This document shows, one piece after another, positions 17,727 through 25,327 of a DNA stretch of 35,923 nt. Numbering within the stretch: position 1 is the first letter of the stretch; every line of letters begins with the position of its first letter. Both the position numbers and the translations under genes were made by a program. The DNA is from DASCQC01 sp036012865 (GTDB lineage: Bacteria > Pseudomonadota > Gammaproteobacteria > Comchoanobacterales > Comchoanobacteraceae): positions 1-35,923 of the forward strand of contig DASCQC010000027.1 of NCBI GenBank assembly GCA_036012865.1. Reading direction: 5' to 3'. The notes under the pieces were generated by a model. The model ran no database searches, had not been told where the DNA came from, and saw only the letters and a list, made by a program, of their open reading frames with translations.

Positions 17727-17755
17727 TTGAATCCTTGGCTGTTGTTCATTATAAT
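17727..17755 (+). promoter_or_regulatory. sigma-70-type promoter of parE
   Basis: TTGAAT (17727-17732), 17 bases, and TATAAT (17750-17755). Transcription would begin near 17762, about 22 bases before ATG 17784. The rest of the 17489-17783 gap contains a short hairpin (GGCTC/GAGCC near 17565) and no supportable gene. Confidence 0.7.
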
Positions 17756-17783
17756 ACCGGCCTGGTAAAAGTTTTGATGTAAT

Positions 17784-19679
17784 ATGTCGTACACAGTTCA
17801 GTCCATTGAAGTATTAGAAGGTTTAGATCCGGTTAAAAAGCGTCCGGGGATGTATACGGATACTCGTAACCCTAATCATTTAGCTATGGAAGCTATTGAT
17901 AATAGTGTGGATGAAGCTTTAGCTGGCCATGCAGATGAAATCAATGTAACACTTTTTGAAGACGGAAGTATTCAGGTCAGAGATAATGGTCGAGGGATGC
18001 CTACAGGTATTCATTCAGAGCATGGTTTATCGGGGGTTGAGCTCATTTTAACTAGGTTGCATGCAGGGGCTAAGTTTTCAAACAAGGAATATTCCTTCTC
18101 TGGAGGGTTACATGGGGTAGGGATTTCAGTTGTTAACGCCCTGTCAGATAAGCTCAATGTTAACATATGTCAAGCTTCTCAATTATGGTCCATGAGTTTT
18201 GAAAAAGGGATACCTGTGACGCCTCTTGAAGCTATCTCAAGTGTGCCTAAAAGACAGACAGGAACGATGGTTAGGTTTTGGCCTACCGTGTCTTATTTTG
18301 ATAGCCCTGCATTTTCAATGCAAGAACTCAAGCAGCAATTACATGCTAAAGCAGTGTTGTGTCAGGGGCTTAAGATTACTTTAAACGTAGACTCTAAAGA
18401 TGAGCATTATGAGTGGTGTTATCACTCAGGTCTGCAAGGGTATTTAAAATCCCTATTATTAGAAACAGAATGTATTTTGGAAGAGCCTTTTTGTGGGGAG
18501 TATTCAGGAGATGGCTCTCAATTGGATTGGGCCGTTAACTGGTGTGAGGCGTTATCCAAGCCTGTTTTTGAAAGTTATGTTAACCTTATTCCTACCGTAG
18601 GTGGCGGTACTCATGTTAATGGTTTTAGGACGGGTATTTTTGAAGGGGTGCGTGAATTTTGTGAGATTCATAGTTTATTACCCAGAAATTTAAAACTTAA
18701 AGCAGATGATTGCTGGGAAGGCGCTCAATTTGTTGTTTCTTTGAAAATGATTAACCCCCAATTTTCAGGCCAAACAAAAGAGAGGCTTAGCTCTCGTCAA
18801 GCAACCATGTTGGTCGCAGGTGCTGTTAAAGATCGCATCAGTCTTTGGTTGAATCAAAACGTTAGTCTGGGAAAAAAACTTGTCGAATTAATGATTCAGG
18901 CAGCCCAGAGAAGGTTAAAACAGCAACAAAAAATTGAGCGGAAGAGAGTTGTTCAAGGCCCCGCTTTGCCTGGAAAGTTAACGGACTGTTCATCAAAAGC
19001 GTTGCAAGAAACTGAATTGTTTTTGGTGGAGGGTGATTCGGCAGGAGGGTCGGCCAAACAGGCTAGGGATCGAGAAACACAAGCGATATTACCGTTAAGA
19101 GGTAAAATATTAAATACTTGGGAAGTTAGTTCAGATCAGGTGTTGGCTTCTTCAGAGGTCCATGATATAGCTGTCGCTATAGGGATGGACCCAGGCAGTG
19201 ATGATTTAAGCGGCTTGCGTTACGGTAAAATTTGTATTCTAGCGGATGCAGATTCTGATGGAGCGCATATAGGCACATTGATATGTGCTTTGTTTTTAAG
19301 GCATTTCACTTCTTTAGTAGAGAAGGGGCATGTTTATGCTGCCGTACCGCCTCTCTACAGAATTGATGTGGGTAAAGAGGTGTTTTATGCATTGGATGAT
19401 TTAGAAAAGGCCTCTATTCTTGAGCGTATTCACGCTAAACGATCCAATGCAGTGATCAATGTTCAGCGCTTTAAAGGCTTGGGGGAAATGAACCCAGATC
19501 AACTGAGAGAAACGGCGATGGCTGCATCTACTCGACGGTTAGTACAATTAACATTGGAAGATGACGCTTTAGCCAAAGAATGTTTTGATAAGTTAATGGC
19601 CAAGAAAAAAGTTGCTGAAAGAAGAAGTTGGTTGGAGATTGAAGGTGATTTGGCTGATATAGATTTAGAAAGTAGTTGA
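17784..19679 (+). CDS. parE: DNA topoisomerase IV subunit B
   Basis: ATPase subunit of topoisomerase IV, which with ParC decatenates daughter chromosomes. The length, 631 residues, matches E. coli ParE (630). In order: EGLDPVKKRPGMYTDTRNPN and EAIDNSVDEALAG (ATP/Mg site), DNGRGMPTG, SGGLHGVGISVVNALS, and PTVGGGTHVNGFRTG. The TOPRIM domain has EGDSAGGSAKQARDRETQAI and DADSDGAHIGTL (metal-binding acidic residues). RFKGLGEMNPDQLRETAM is near the end. The GyrB-specific C-terminal insertion is absent and the protein ends soon after the last conserved block, so ParE is favoured over GyrB. The Shine-Dalgarno is weak. It stops with TGA, which shows TGA is a normal stop here. Confidence 0.95.
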   Translation: MSYTVQSIEVLEGLDPVKKRPGMYTDTRNPNHLAMEAIDNSVDEALAGHADEINVTLFEDGSIQVRDNGRGMPTGIHSEHGLSGVELILTRLHAGAKFSNKEYSFSGGLHGVGISVVNALSDKLNVNICQASQLWSMSFEKGIPVTPLEAISSVPKRQTGTMVRFWPTVSYFDSPAFSMQELKQQLHAKAVLCQGLKITLNVDSKDEHYEWCYHSGLQGYLKSLLLETECILEEPFCGEYSGDGSQLDWAVNWCEALSKPVFESYVNLIPTVGGGTHVNGFRTGIFEGVREFCEIHSLLPRNLKLKADDCWEGAQFVVSLKMINPQFSGQTKERLSSRQATMLVAGAVKDRISLWLNQNVSLGKKLVELMIQAAQRRLKQQQKIERKRVVQGPALPGKLTDCSSKALQETELFLVEGDSAGGSAKQARDRETQAILPLRGKILNTWEVSSDQVLASSEVHDIAVAIGMDPGSDDLSGLRYGKICILADADSDGAHIGTLICALFLRHFTSLVEKGHVYAAVPPLYRIDVGKEVFYALDDLEKASILERIHAKRSNAVINVQRFKGLGEMNPDQLRETAMAASTRRLVQLTLEDDALAKECFDKLMAKKKVAERRSWLEIEGDLADIDLESS

Positions 19680-19703
19680 TTTTAAGATTATAAGTTGTAT
19701 GAT
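19676..19703 (+). promoter_or_regulatory. putative promoter for the 263-residue gene
   Basis: TTGATT (19676-19681) and TATGAT (19698-19703) are 16 bases apart. The -35 overlaps the parE stop codon. The ATG of the next gene is 29 bases downstream. Confidence 0.45.
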
Positions 19704-19732
19704 ATCCCAATTAATAACCTAAAAGAGAAAAT

Positions 19733-20524
19733 ATGAAATTTACGCAGAAAATTCTTGGCTATCTTGATCAAAAAGAGGCCGAATATCGTCAAGAGCTCGA
19801 TAATAATCTTGAAGGTATTTTGAGAGAGCTTCGTGTCTTGAGTGAAGCAGGTCAAGGTGGAGGTGAAAATACTTTGGATCCGTGGAAAACTAAATTGATT
19901 GAACAATACAGTTCCTTCTGTCGTGAAGCTAAGATGTCCTGTATGGATAACTCTCAAAAAGGTTATCAGGTTGACTTAGCTGACATTCAAGCGATTCAGC
20001 GGACCACTCTTACTCTAATGATTGACATGGCATCAACTTTTTCAGAATGTAGAACAAGTCGTTACCAGGTTAAGTTAGAAAAATATAAGTGTCAGGAATC
20101 AATGTTTAATCTCACGAGGGTTTTAGATGGGGTTACAAAATCAGAAGTGATTGCAGATGACAGTCTTGCTCTCTTTAATCAAACTCAAGCGTTAGATCCT
20201 TATTTAACAACCCCAGATAAACCTAAGCCAATGGACACAGCAACATATACTGGGTTAATGTTTGCCGCTAAAGTGATGTCTATGTTTCATCAGAATTTGA
20301 CATTATTTGTTCAAGAGCTCATGAATATTGAACCCCCCAAAGACTATGTTAGAAGTACTAATTTGAAGTCATTAACAGCTTCTCCTTGTTCGGTAGCTCA
20401 GGCGTTGTCTCCTCCTCGTGGAAGGTATCAAAGGTCTTTGTTTACTCCAGAAGATACGCCAAGCGCGGGCTTGTCTCAGAAGGGTTCTTTAGAGAGATCC
20501 ATGTTGGATAGAGCGACGTTATAA
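19733..20524 (+). CDS. unknown protein with Ser/Thr-Pro-rich tail, candidate effector
   Basis: Protein of 263 residues that I do not recognise. It has no signal peptide and no membrane segment. The N-terminal 200 residues look helical (KILGYLDQKEAEYRQELDNN; QALDPYLTTPDKPKP; TYTGLMFAAKVMSMFHQNLT) with several cysteines. The last 50 residues are different in character, low in predicted structure and rich in Ser, Pro and Arg: SPPRGRYQRSLFTPEDTPSA then GSLERSMLDRATL. This gives several SP/TP and R-x-x-S sites. It lies between parE and tlc, with its own putative promoter and the tlc promoter downstream. Possibly a secreted protein, by analogy with the other tail-bearing genes of this window; that is inference only. 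Confidence 0.7.
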   Translation: MKFTQKILGYLDQKEAEYRQELDNNLEGILRELRVLSEAGQGGGENTLDPWKTKLIEQYSSFCREAKMSCMDNSQKGYQVDLADIQAIQRTTLTLMIDMASTFSECRTSRYQVKLEKYKCQESMFNLTRVLDGVTKSEVIADDSLALFNQTQALDPYLTTPDKPKPMDTATYTGLMFAAKVMSMFHQNLTLFVQELMNIEPPKDYVRSTNLKSLTASPCSVAQALSPPRGRYQRSLFTPEDTPSAGLSQKGSLERSMLDRATL

Positions 20525-20571
20525 TTGCTTTTTTACGCTCTAATAGTGCGGGTAAATATGATAAATATACA

Positions 20572-20600
20572 TTGAGTTGCTGAAGTGATTTAAGTATACT
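20572..20600 (+). promoter_or_regulatory. sigma-70-type promoter of tlc
   Basis: TTGAGT (20572-20577), 17 bases, TATACT (20595-20600). It lies 32 bases before ATG 20633. The Shine-Dalgarno upstream of the ATG is weak. Confidence 0.6.
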
Positions 20601-20632
20601 CACTGTAGTTCTTAACCAATAAGCTGAATTTT

Positions 20633-22177
20633 ATGAGTGATGTCCAATCCTTTTCTAAAATGCGTCGTATGCTATTTCCTATTCATCGATGGGAGTTGCC
20701 TAAATTTATTCCTATGGCCATTATGTTATTTGGAACACTTTTTAACTTTACATTGCTTCGAAATATTAAGGACTCTCTTATCAACACAGCCCCTGAATCT
20801 GGGTCTGAGGTCATTACTTTTTTAAAGATCTATGGTGTGATGCCGATGACAATTCTTGCTATGTTGTTGTATGTAAAACTTCGTAGAACTTATAGCTTTG
20901 AGCGAACCTATTTAACCATCGTTACTATATTTATCTGTTTTTTCGCAGTATTTAATTTTGTTTTGTACCCCTATCAGGACTTTTTGCACCCTGATCCCAC
21001 TTACATTGCGAGTTTAAAATTAGAATACCAGCGTTTGCAGTGGCTCTTTCCTATTTGGGGTTATTGGACGTATTCATTGTTTTATATTTTTGCTGAACTT
21101 TGGGGCACCTTTTGTCTATCAGTTCTCTTTTGGCAATTTGCAAATGATATCATCACAACGAAAGATGCCAAGAGGTTTTACCCGCTTCTTATTTTAAGTG
21201 GTAATATTGCTGTCGTCTGTATTGGTATCGTCATGTATAACCTTTCATTTTTGCCTGCAGCTGTTATTATTGATGATGGTATGGATATTGTCATTACCAC
21301 AGGTATTGTTATGATGTTGGCTTTTTATTGGTTAAATAGAAAGGTTTTAATTGATCCTAAATTCTTGCCTGGAGGAGATAGTAACCCTGAAAAAAGACGT
21401 TTGAAGTTAGGGTTGATGGATAGTATACGTCAAGTTATGAACTCAAGTTATATTGGTTATATTGCTATATTACTGCTTTCTTACGGTATTATTATTAACT
21501 GTTTAGAGGTTACTTGGAAATCAAAATTAAGAATGTTATTTCCAACTCAAGAAGAATATCTCAACTATATGTCAATTTACACCATGATTACGGGGACTAC
21601 CTCCATCGTTTTAATTTTTGTAAGTAAGGGCATTATTCAGCGTTTTGGTTGGTTGACGTGTGCGATCATTACGCCACTTGTTCTGCTAGGCACGGCTGTT
21701 TTGTTTTTCTCATACTTGCTGTTTGGAGATTTTTCTAATATCAGAGAGCCTATGGAATTATTGGCCATGTCGCCTTTAATGTTTATTTGTTGGTTCGGTG
21801 GTCTGGGTATTCTTTTTTCCAAGAGTTCAAAATACTCTTTCTTTGACCCCACGAAGGAAATGGCTTTTATTCCTTTAGATCCAGAATTACGTTCAACAGG
21901 AAAGGCTACAGCAGATGGTGTTGGTGGGCGCTTAGGTAAATCTGGAGGAGGATTCCTTCAGTCAAGTCTGCTTTTCATTACAGGGGGAAGCCAAATTGAC
22001 ATTATTCCCTACCTTTGGATAATTGTTTTAGCGTTGGGCTTGTTTTGGATGGCTTCGGTGGTTAAATTAAGCAAGCAGTATAATAGTTTGGTTGATCAGC
22101 GAGAGAAAGAAGCTGATGAAGCAGCAGATAAAGCCACACTGACATCCAACCCATTTGCATCATCCAAAGATGCATAA
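20633..22177 (+). CDS. tlc: ATP/ADP translocase (nucleotide transporter, TLC family)
   Basis: Inner-membrane antiporter of 514 residues, the size of rickettsial and chlamydial Tlc/Npt proteins (about 500). These exchange bacterial ADP for host ATP or move other nucleotides. It opens MRRMLFPIHRWELPKFIPMA, then TLLRNIKDSLI. Further family blocks are FAELWGTFCLSVLFWQFAND, KDAKRFYPLLILSGN and YIAILLLSYGIIINCLE. VTWKSKLRMLFPTQEEYLNY follows, and then YSFFDPTKEMAFIPLD and GGRLGKSGGGFLQSS. About eleven to twelve hydrophobic helices are visible. It is found almost only in obligate intracellular bacteria, some protists and plastids, so it is the strongest lifestyle clue here. Whether it prefers ATP/ADP or other nucleotides cannot be told by eye. 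Its end overlaps the next reading frame by 8 bases. Confidence 0.95.
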   Translation: MSDVQSFSKMRRMLFPIHRWELPKFIPMAIMLFGTLFNFTLLRNIKDSLINTAPESGSEVITFLKIYGVMPMTILAMLLYVKLRRTYSFERTYLTIVTIFICFFAVFNFVLYPYQDFLHPDPTYIASLKLEYQRLQWLFPIWGYWTYSLFYIFAELWGTFCLSVLFWQFANDIITTKDAKRFYPLLILSGNIAVVCIGIVMYNLSFLPAAVIIDDGMDIVITTGIVMMLAFYWLNRKVLIDPKFLPGGDSNPEKRRLKLGLMDSIRQVMNSSYIGYIAILLLSYGIIINCLEVTWKSKLRMLFPTQEEYLNYMSIYTMITGTTSIVLIFVSKGIIQRFGWLTCAIITPLVLLGTAVLFFSYLLFGDFSNIREPMELLAMSPLMFICWFGGLGILFSKSSKYSFFDPTKEMAFIPLDPELRSTGKATADGVGGRLGKSGGGFLQSSLLFITGGSQIDIIPYLWIIVLALGLFWMASVVKLSKQYNSLVDQREKEADEAADKATLTSNPFASSKDA

Positions 22178-22835
22178 GGCCTGGACTAAAACAACGCTTA
22201 TTCTTTGTATTTTCCTATTCCAAGTTGGCCGGGCAGGGTTGCCTAATCATATTAAGTGATCCAATCATTCTTATGAATATACGCACTTATGTGAATCTAT
22301 CTACGAATCAGCTTGGATACATTTGAAAAACACTATCAAGGGACGCAAATTTGCCATTGTTCTTGATTTGGATGAGACGGTTCTGAGTACCGTGGATTTT
22401 TCAATTTTTCTCCATAAAAATCATGAGATGTTCACACAAGAAAGATGGAGGTCTTGGGTTTATCGTGAAGAGGCAATGTTGGTTCCTGGGGCTAAAAAAT
22501 TCATGGATCGTGTTCATCGTTTAGCCAACAGTCAACTTGTTTTTATTAGTAATAGACAAGAAGATTTGCTCAAATCAACAGTGAACAATATGATTAAATT
22601 AGGCGCATATCACGACAGTGATATTTTTCTTTTGCGAAAAGGTGAAGGTGATAGTAAGGCTATCAGAAGAAGAGAGGTCAATGATGGGACGGGGAGAATG
22701 CGTGTTGTGGGTCCCCAAGATGTTGTCGCTTATTTTGGAGATAGACAACACGACTTTCCAAAAAACACAGGTCACATGAAATTCGGGGTAAATTTATTCA
22801 TTCTCCCTAATCCGTTGTATGGCCAGAAAAATTAG
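22170..22835 (+). pseudogene. secreted HAD-family acid phosphatase split by an in-frame TGA
   Basis: From ATG 22170 the frame encodes a signal peptide (MHKAWTKTTLILCIFLFQVG, then RAGLPNHIK) and meets TGA at 22257-22259. It then continues without another stop as SNHSYEYTHLCESIYESAWI and into an acid phosphatase of the HAD IIIB type. Catalytic motifs are intact: VLDLDET (nucleophile Asp), VFISNRQ (motif II), RKGEG (motif III Lys region) and YFGDRQHDF (motif IV). The domain alone can be read from TTG 22323 to 22835 (170 residues), but that lacks a good ribosome site and any export signal. The ATG overlaps the tlc stop by 8 bases. Either a recent nonsense pseudogene, a base error in the sequence, or read-through; a cytoplasmic short form is a further possibility. 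Confidence 0.75.
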
Positions 22836-22841
22836 TTCTAA

Positions 22842-23429
22842 TTACGGAGTATAAAAGGGGCTTGTGTAGGGAGGAGGGTTCATTTTGGGTATCTTCATAA
22901 ACAGTGTTAAAGCCTCTTCAGGTGTTGTTTCATCGGAGTGATGCTGGCTAAACCCACAATCACATGGGTTGTTATTGATGGCAAGGCACTGAAATGAACC
23001 GTCTTTATTTGGGTAGAGTGGCCAGTTAGCTTTGATCGGTTGAAATACACTTTGTTTGTTAGTGAGTTGAACGGGAAAGGTAGCATTTCTAGCTTTGTAT
23101 AGACAAATGACGTTGCCAATGTTAACACCTTTCCAAGTGGCTCCTATAAATCGATCAATGTTTTTAGCAAAGGATTGTTCATAACTAAACCAATCACCAG
23201 GAGAAAGCCATTTATCTTTGATTTGATATAATTCAGAGGGTGCGGGGCAATAGTAAAAATTTTGCGCTTTTTGTTGCTTTTCGTTGAGGCATTGAGGAAT
23301 GCGGCGATTATCTGCTGTGCTTTTTTTGATGGCAGGTTTTTCAAATGTATGAGGATCACTAAAAAGATCCATTGCCCATGATTGAGGTGACAATATCAAT
23401 AAAAAACCTAATACAAGCTTAGTTCCCAT
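22842..23429 (-). CDS. secreted protein resembling T4SS-associated EirA family
   Basis: Protein of 195 residues from ATG 23429, which has AAGGA upstream. The longer start at 23450 would lie at the very 5' end of the transcript predicted from the promoter at 23463-23490. A signal peptide is obvious (MGTKLVLGFLLILSPQSWA). The mature part has six cysteines and the segments FYYCPAPSELYQIKDKWLSP, FIGATWKGVNIGNVICLYKA and ATFPVQLTNKQ. From memory, this arrangement (CPxP, then FIGAxWxGVNxGxxxCxYK, then FPVxL) resembles EirA-type proteins of Coxiella and Legionella, linked to type IVB secretion. I could not check it. If right, it implies a Dot/Icm system in this genome. It is convergent with the phosphatase, 6 bases away. 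Confidence 0.6.
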   Translation of the reverse strand: MGTKLVLGFLLILSPQSWAMDLFSDPHTFEKPAIKKSTADNRRIPQCLNEKQQKAQNFYYCPAPSELYQIKDKWLSPGDWFSYEQSFAKNIDRFIGATWKGVNIGNVICLYKARNATFPVQLTNKQSVFQPIKANWPLYPNKDGSFQCLAINNNPCDCGFSQHHSDETTPEEALTLFMKIPKMNPPPYTSPFYTP

Positions 23430-23462
23430 GCTAGTTTCCTTGGTGACCATTTCCTTAACGTC

Positions 23463-23490
23463 ATTATAGCATGAATAAGAATTAATCCAA
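23463..23490 (-). promoter_or_regulatory. extended -10 promoter of the EirA-like gene
   Basis: Minus-strand TTGGAT (23485-23490), 16 bases, TATAAT (23463-23468), the latter preceded by TGC (extended -10). The transcript would start near 23456, favouring ATG 23429 as the translation start. Confidence 0.65.
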
Positions 23491-23533
23491 TGAATTAATT
23501 TAATGAGATATTTTATCCGTATGCCTTGAGGGA

Positions 23534-23560
23534 TTGCCAGGATAAGGTCTAGCCTGGCAA
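23534..23560. promoter_or_regulatory. inverted repeat, candidate operator
   Basis: TTGCCAGG (23534-23541), 11 bases, CCTGGCAA (23553-23560): a perfect 8-base inverted repeat. It sits between divergent genes, and its right arm covers the likely -35 of the S9 peptidase promoter. It could bind a dimeric regulator or fold as a hairpin. Confidence 0.5.
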
Positions 23561-23583
23561 ATCGGTCTAGATGTTCTTATAAT
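23555..23583 (+). promoter_or_regulatory. promoter of the S9 peptidase gene
   Basis: TATAAT at 23578-23583, with a weak -35 (TGGCAA, 23555-23560) 17 bases upstream. The ATG lies 29 bases downstream. The weak -35 inside an inverted repeat hints at regulation. Confidence 0.5.
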
Positions 23584-23611
23584 TAACTGATGAAGTTAAA
23601 GGAATAAGACC

Positions 23612-25327
23612 ATGACCATGTCTCCAGATGAGTTATCTAGGCGATTAAATGATGAAGTTCATTATTTGGAGTGCTGTTTTCAAAAACAAACAGCCTGGGT
23701 TTTATGCCGCATTGCAAATCGTTATCAATTATTAAATTATCAAAAACATAGCTTACAAGAAGTGTCTTTACCCGATCAACCAAGATCACAGTTAAATGGT
23801 TATGGGGGGCGATGCTTAGGGGTGCACCCTGATGGGGTGTGGTTGCTTGCAACTCGGGGGCTGTATGTGTGTCGGGAAAAGACTTGGCATCTCTTGTATT
23901 CTCTTGCTAAAGATGAAGTTATCGGTGATGGTTGTTGGCATGTTAAGTTAAATCTTTGGGTGGGTGTTTTAGAGCGAGGGGAAGTTCAGTCTATCATTGT
24001 TATTGAGGGGCAAACAGGTCGGTTGATTGAGTGGTTAAAGGGGGCTGATTTTTATGCTTCGCCACAATTTAATGATCAGGGAACAGAGCTTCGCTGGGTT
24101 GAGTGGGATCACCCTCATATGTCTTGGGATGAAAGCAGGCTGATGGGGGCTGATGTTAAGTCTTTATCACTGACTAATGTCAGAAAGGTTTTCCATCAAC
24201 CCAAGGTTTCGGTGGTGGGCCCAAAATTCACTCAAGGTCATTGGTGGTGTATCCATGATGAAAGTGGCTATTGGGGAATTTACCAAGACCCTTTTCAGGA
24301 ACTTGTAAGCGAAAGAGGCTACGATTTTTCAAGGCCACAATGGGTTTTCGATCAGCCGTTGTATGGGTTTTATCAACATGACTTGTATTGTTTGACCATT
24401 CAGAATGCTCAGGATGTGGTTGTTAAAGGAAAGCCTAATGAAGAAAAAACTTCTATTTTTGATCCATCCATGACAGTGGCTACCTTTGACGTTTCTGACC
24501 AAGGGTTGGTGTGTTGTGCCAAGGGAGTAAGTCGTCAGTCAGGGGTGTATTATCTATCAGATCAGGATGAGATTCAATGCCTTGCTGGGGGTGAAAGTAT
24601 TCAAACCGGAGTGGATGTTCATGAAATTAGGCATGAGGGTGTTGTTTCGTGGTTGTGGTGGCCTCAAGAGATTTCTTCGGCAACCTTAATTCTTAAAGTT
24701 CACGGAGGACCCACTGCAATGGTTACCCCTGAATTTGATTGGAAAAGACAATTTTGGTTGGCCAATGGTTTTGCTTTTTTGGAGGTTAATTATAAAGGAA
24801 GTTCAGGTTTTGGTAGATTATACCGCGATCAGCTTTACGGTCGATGGGGAGAGTTAGATGTAGAGCATTGTTGTGAGGTATTGTATCAAGTAAGGAACAA
24901 GTTCAATGTTTCTGCGGTGATTGCTAAAGGGGGTTCTGCAGGAGGGATGACGGCTTTATTGATGGCCATTAATCACCCTTCAGTTATCGATGCGGTGTCA
25001 TGTTATTACCCCGTGACGTCTAGGCAATCTTTAGAGATCACACATCGCTTTGAAAAGCATTATTGCGATAGGTTAATAAGTTCTAGGGTGAGTATGCCTG
25101 AGGAGTGTGTGAAACAATTGAGTCAACCTATTTTTATTTGTCAGGGGACTGATGACTCGGTCGTAGATGTAGGGCAAACAAGACGTTTCATCAAGCATTT
25201 ACGTCGTCATAACAGCTCATGTGAATACCATGAATTAGAGGGTGAGGGTCATGGTTTTAAGGACCCTAATAAGGTGGTCAAGGTTCTTTCCAAAGAGCTT
25301 AGTTTTTATCGTCGCTATCTACCTTAA
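23612..25327 (+). CDS. S9 (prolyl oligopeptidase) family serine peptidase
   Basis: Protein of 571 residues, a two-part S9 peptidase. The first 320 residues lack catalytic motifs and should form a beta-propeller that filters substrates. The C-terminal alpha/beta-hydrolase has LKVHGGPTAMV, NYKGSSGFGR and KGGSAGGMTALLM (nucleophile Ser near residue 441). CQGTDDSVVD (Asp near 513) and EGEGHGF (His near 546) complete the triad. It probably trims oligopeptides or acyl-aminoacyl peptides in the cytoplasm; no signal peptide is seen. The ATG follows AAAGGA with 8 bases between. The 3' end overlaps the convergent xseA by 29 bases. Family certain, substrate unknown. Confidence 0.88.
   Translation: MTMSPDELSRRLNDEVHYLECCFQKQTAWVLCRIANRYQLLNYQKHSLQEVSLPDQPRSQLNGYGGRCLGVHPDGVWLLATRGLYVCREKTWHLLYSLAKDEVIGDGCWHVKLNLWVGVLERGEVQSIIVIEGQTGRLIEWLKGADFYASPQFNDQGTELRWVEWDHPHMSWDESRLMGADVKSLSLTNVRKVFHQPKVSVVGPKFTQGHWWCIHDESGYWGIYQDPFQELVSERGYDFSRPQWVFDQPLYGFYQHDLYCLTIQNAQDVVVKGKPNEEKTSIFDPSMTVATFDVSDQGLVCCAKGVSRQSGVYYLSDQDEIQCLAGGESIQTGVDVHEIRHEGVVSWLWWPQEISSATLILKVHGGPTAMVTPEFDWKRQFWLANGFAFLEVNYKGSSGFGRLYRDQLYGRWGELDVEHCCEVLYQVRNKFNVSAVIAKGGSAGGMTALLMAINHPSVIDAVSCYYPVTSRQSLEITHRFEKHYCDRLISSRVSMPEECVKQLSQPIFICQGTDDSVVDVGQTRRFIKHLRRHNSSCEYHELEGEGHGFKDPNKVVKVLSKELSFYRRYLP

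Noticed and set aside
20527..20556. Possible terminator between the 263-aa gene and tlc
   Set aside because: TTTAC and GTAAA arms pair only with an unpaired bulge and no T-run follows.
22257..22259. TGA as a reassigned sense codon (for example Trp)
   Set aside because: parE, nudF and the M23 gene end with TGA in normal places, and Trp is coded by TGG throughout the window.
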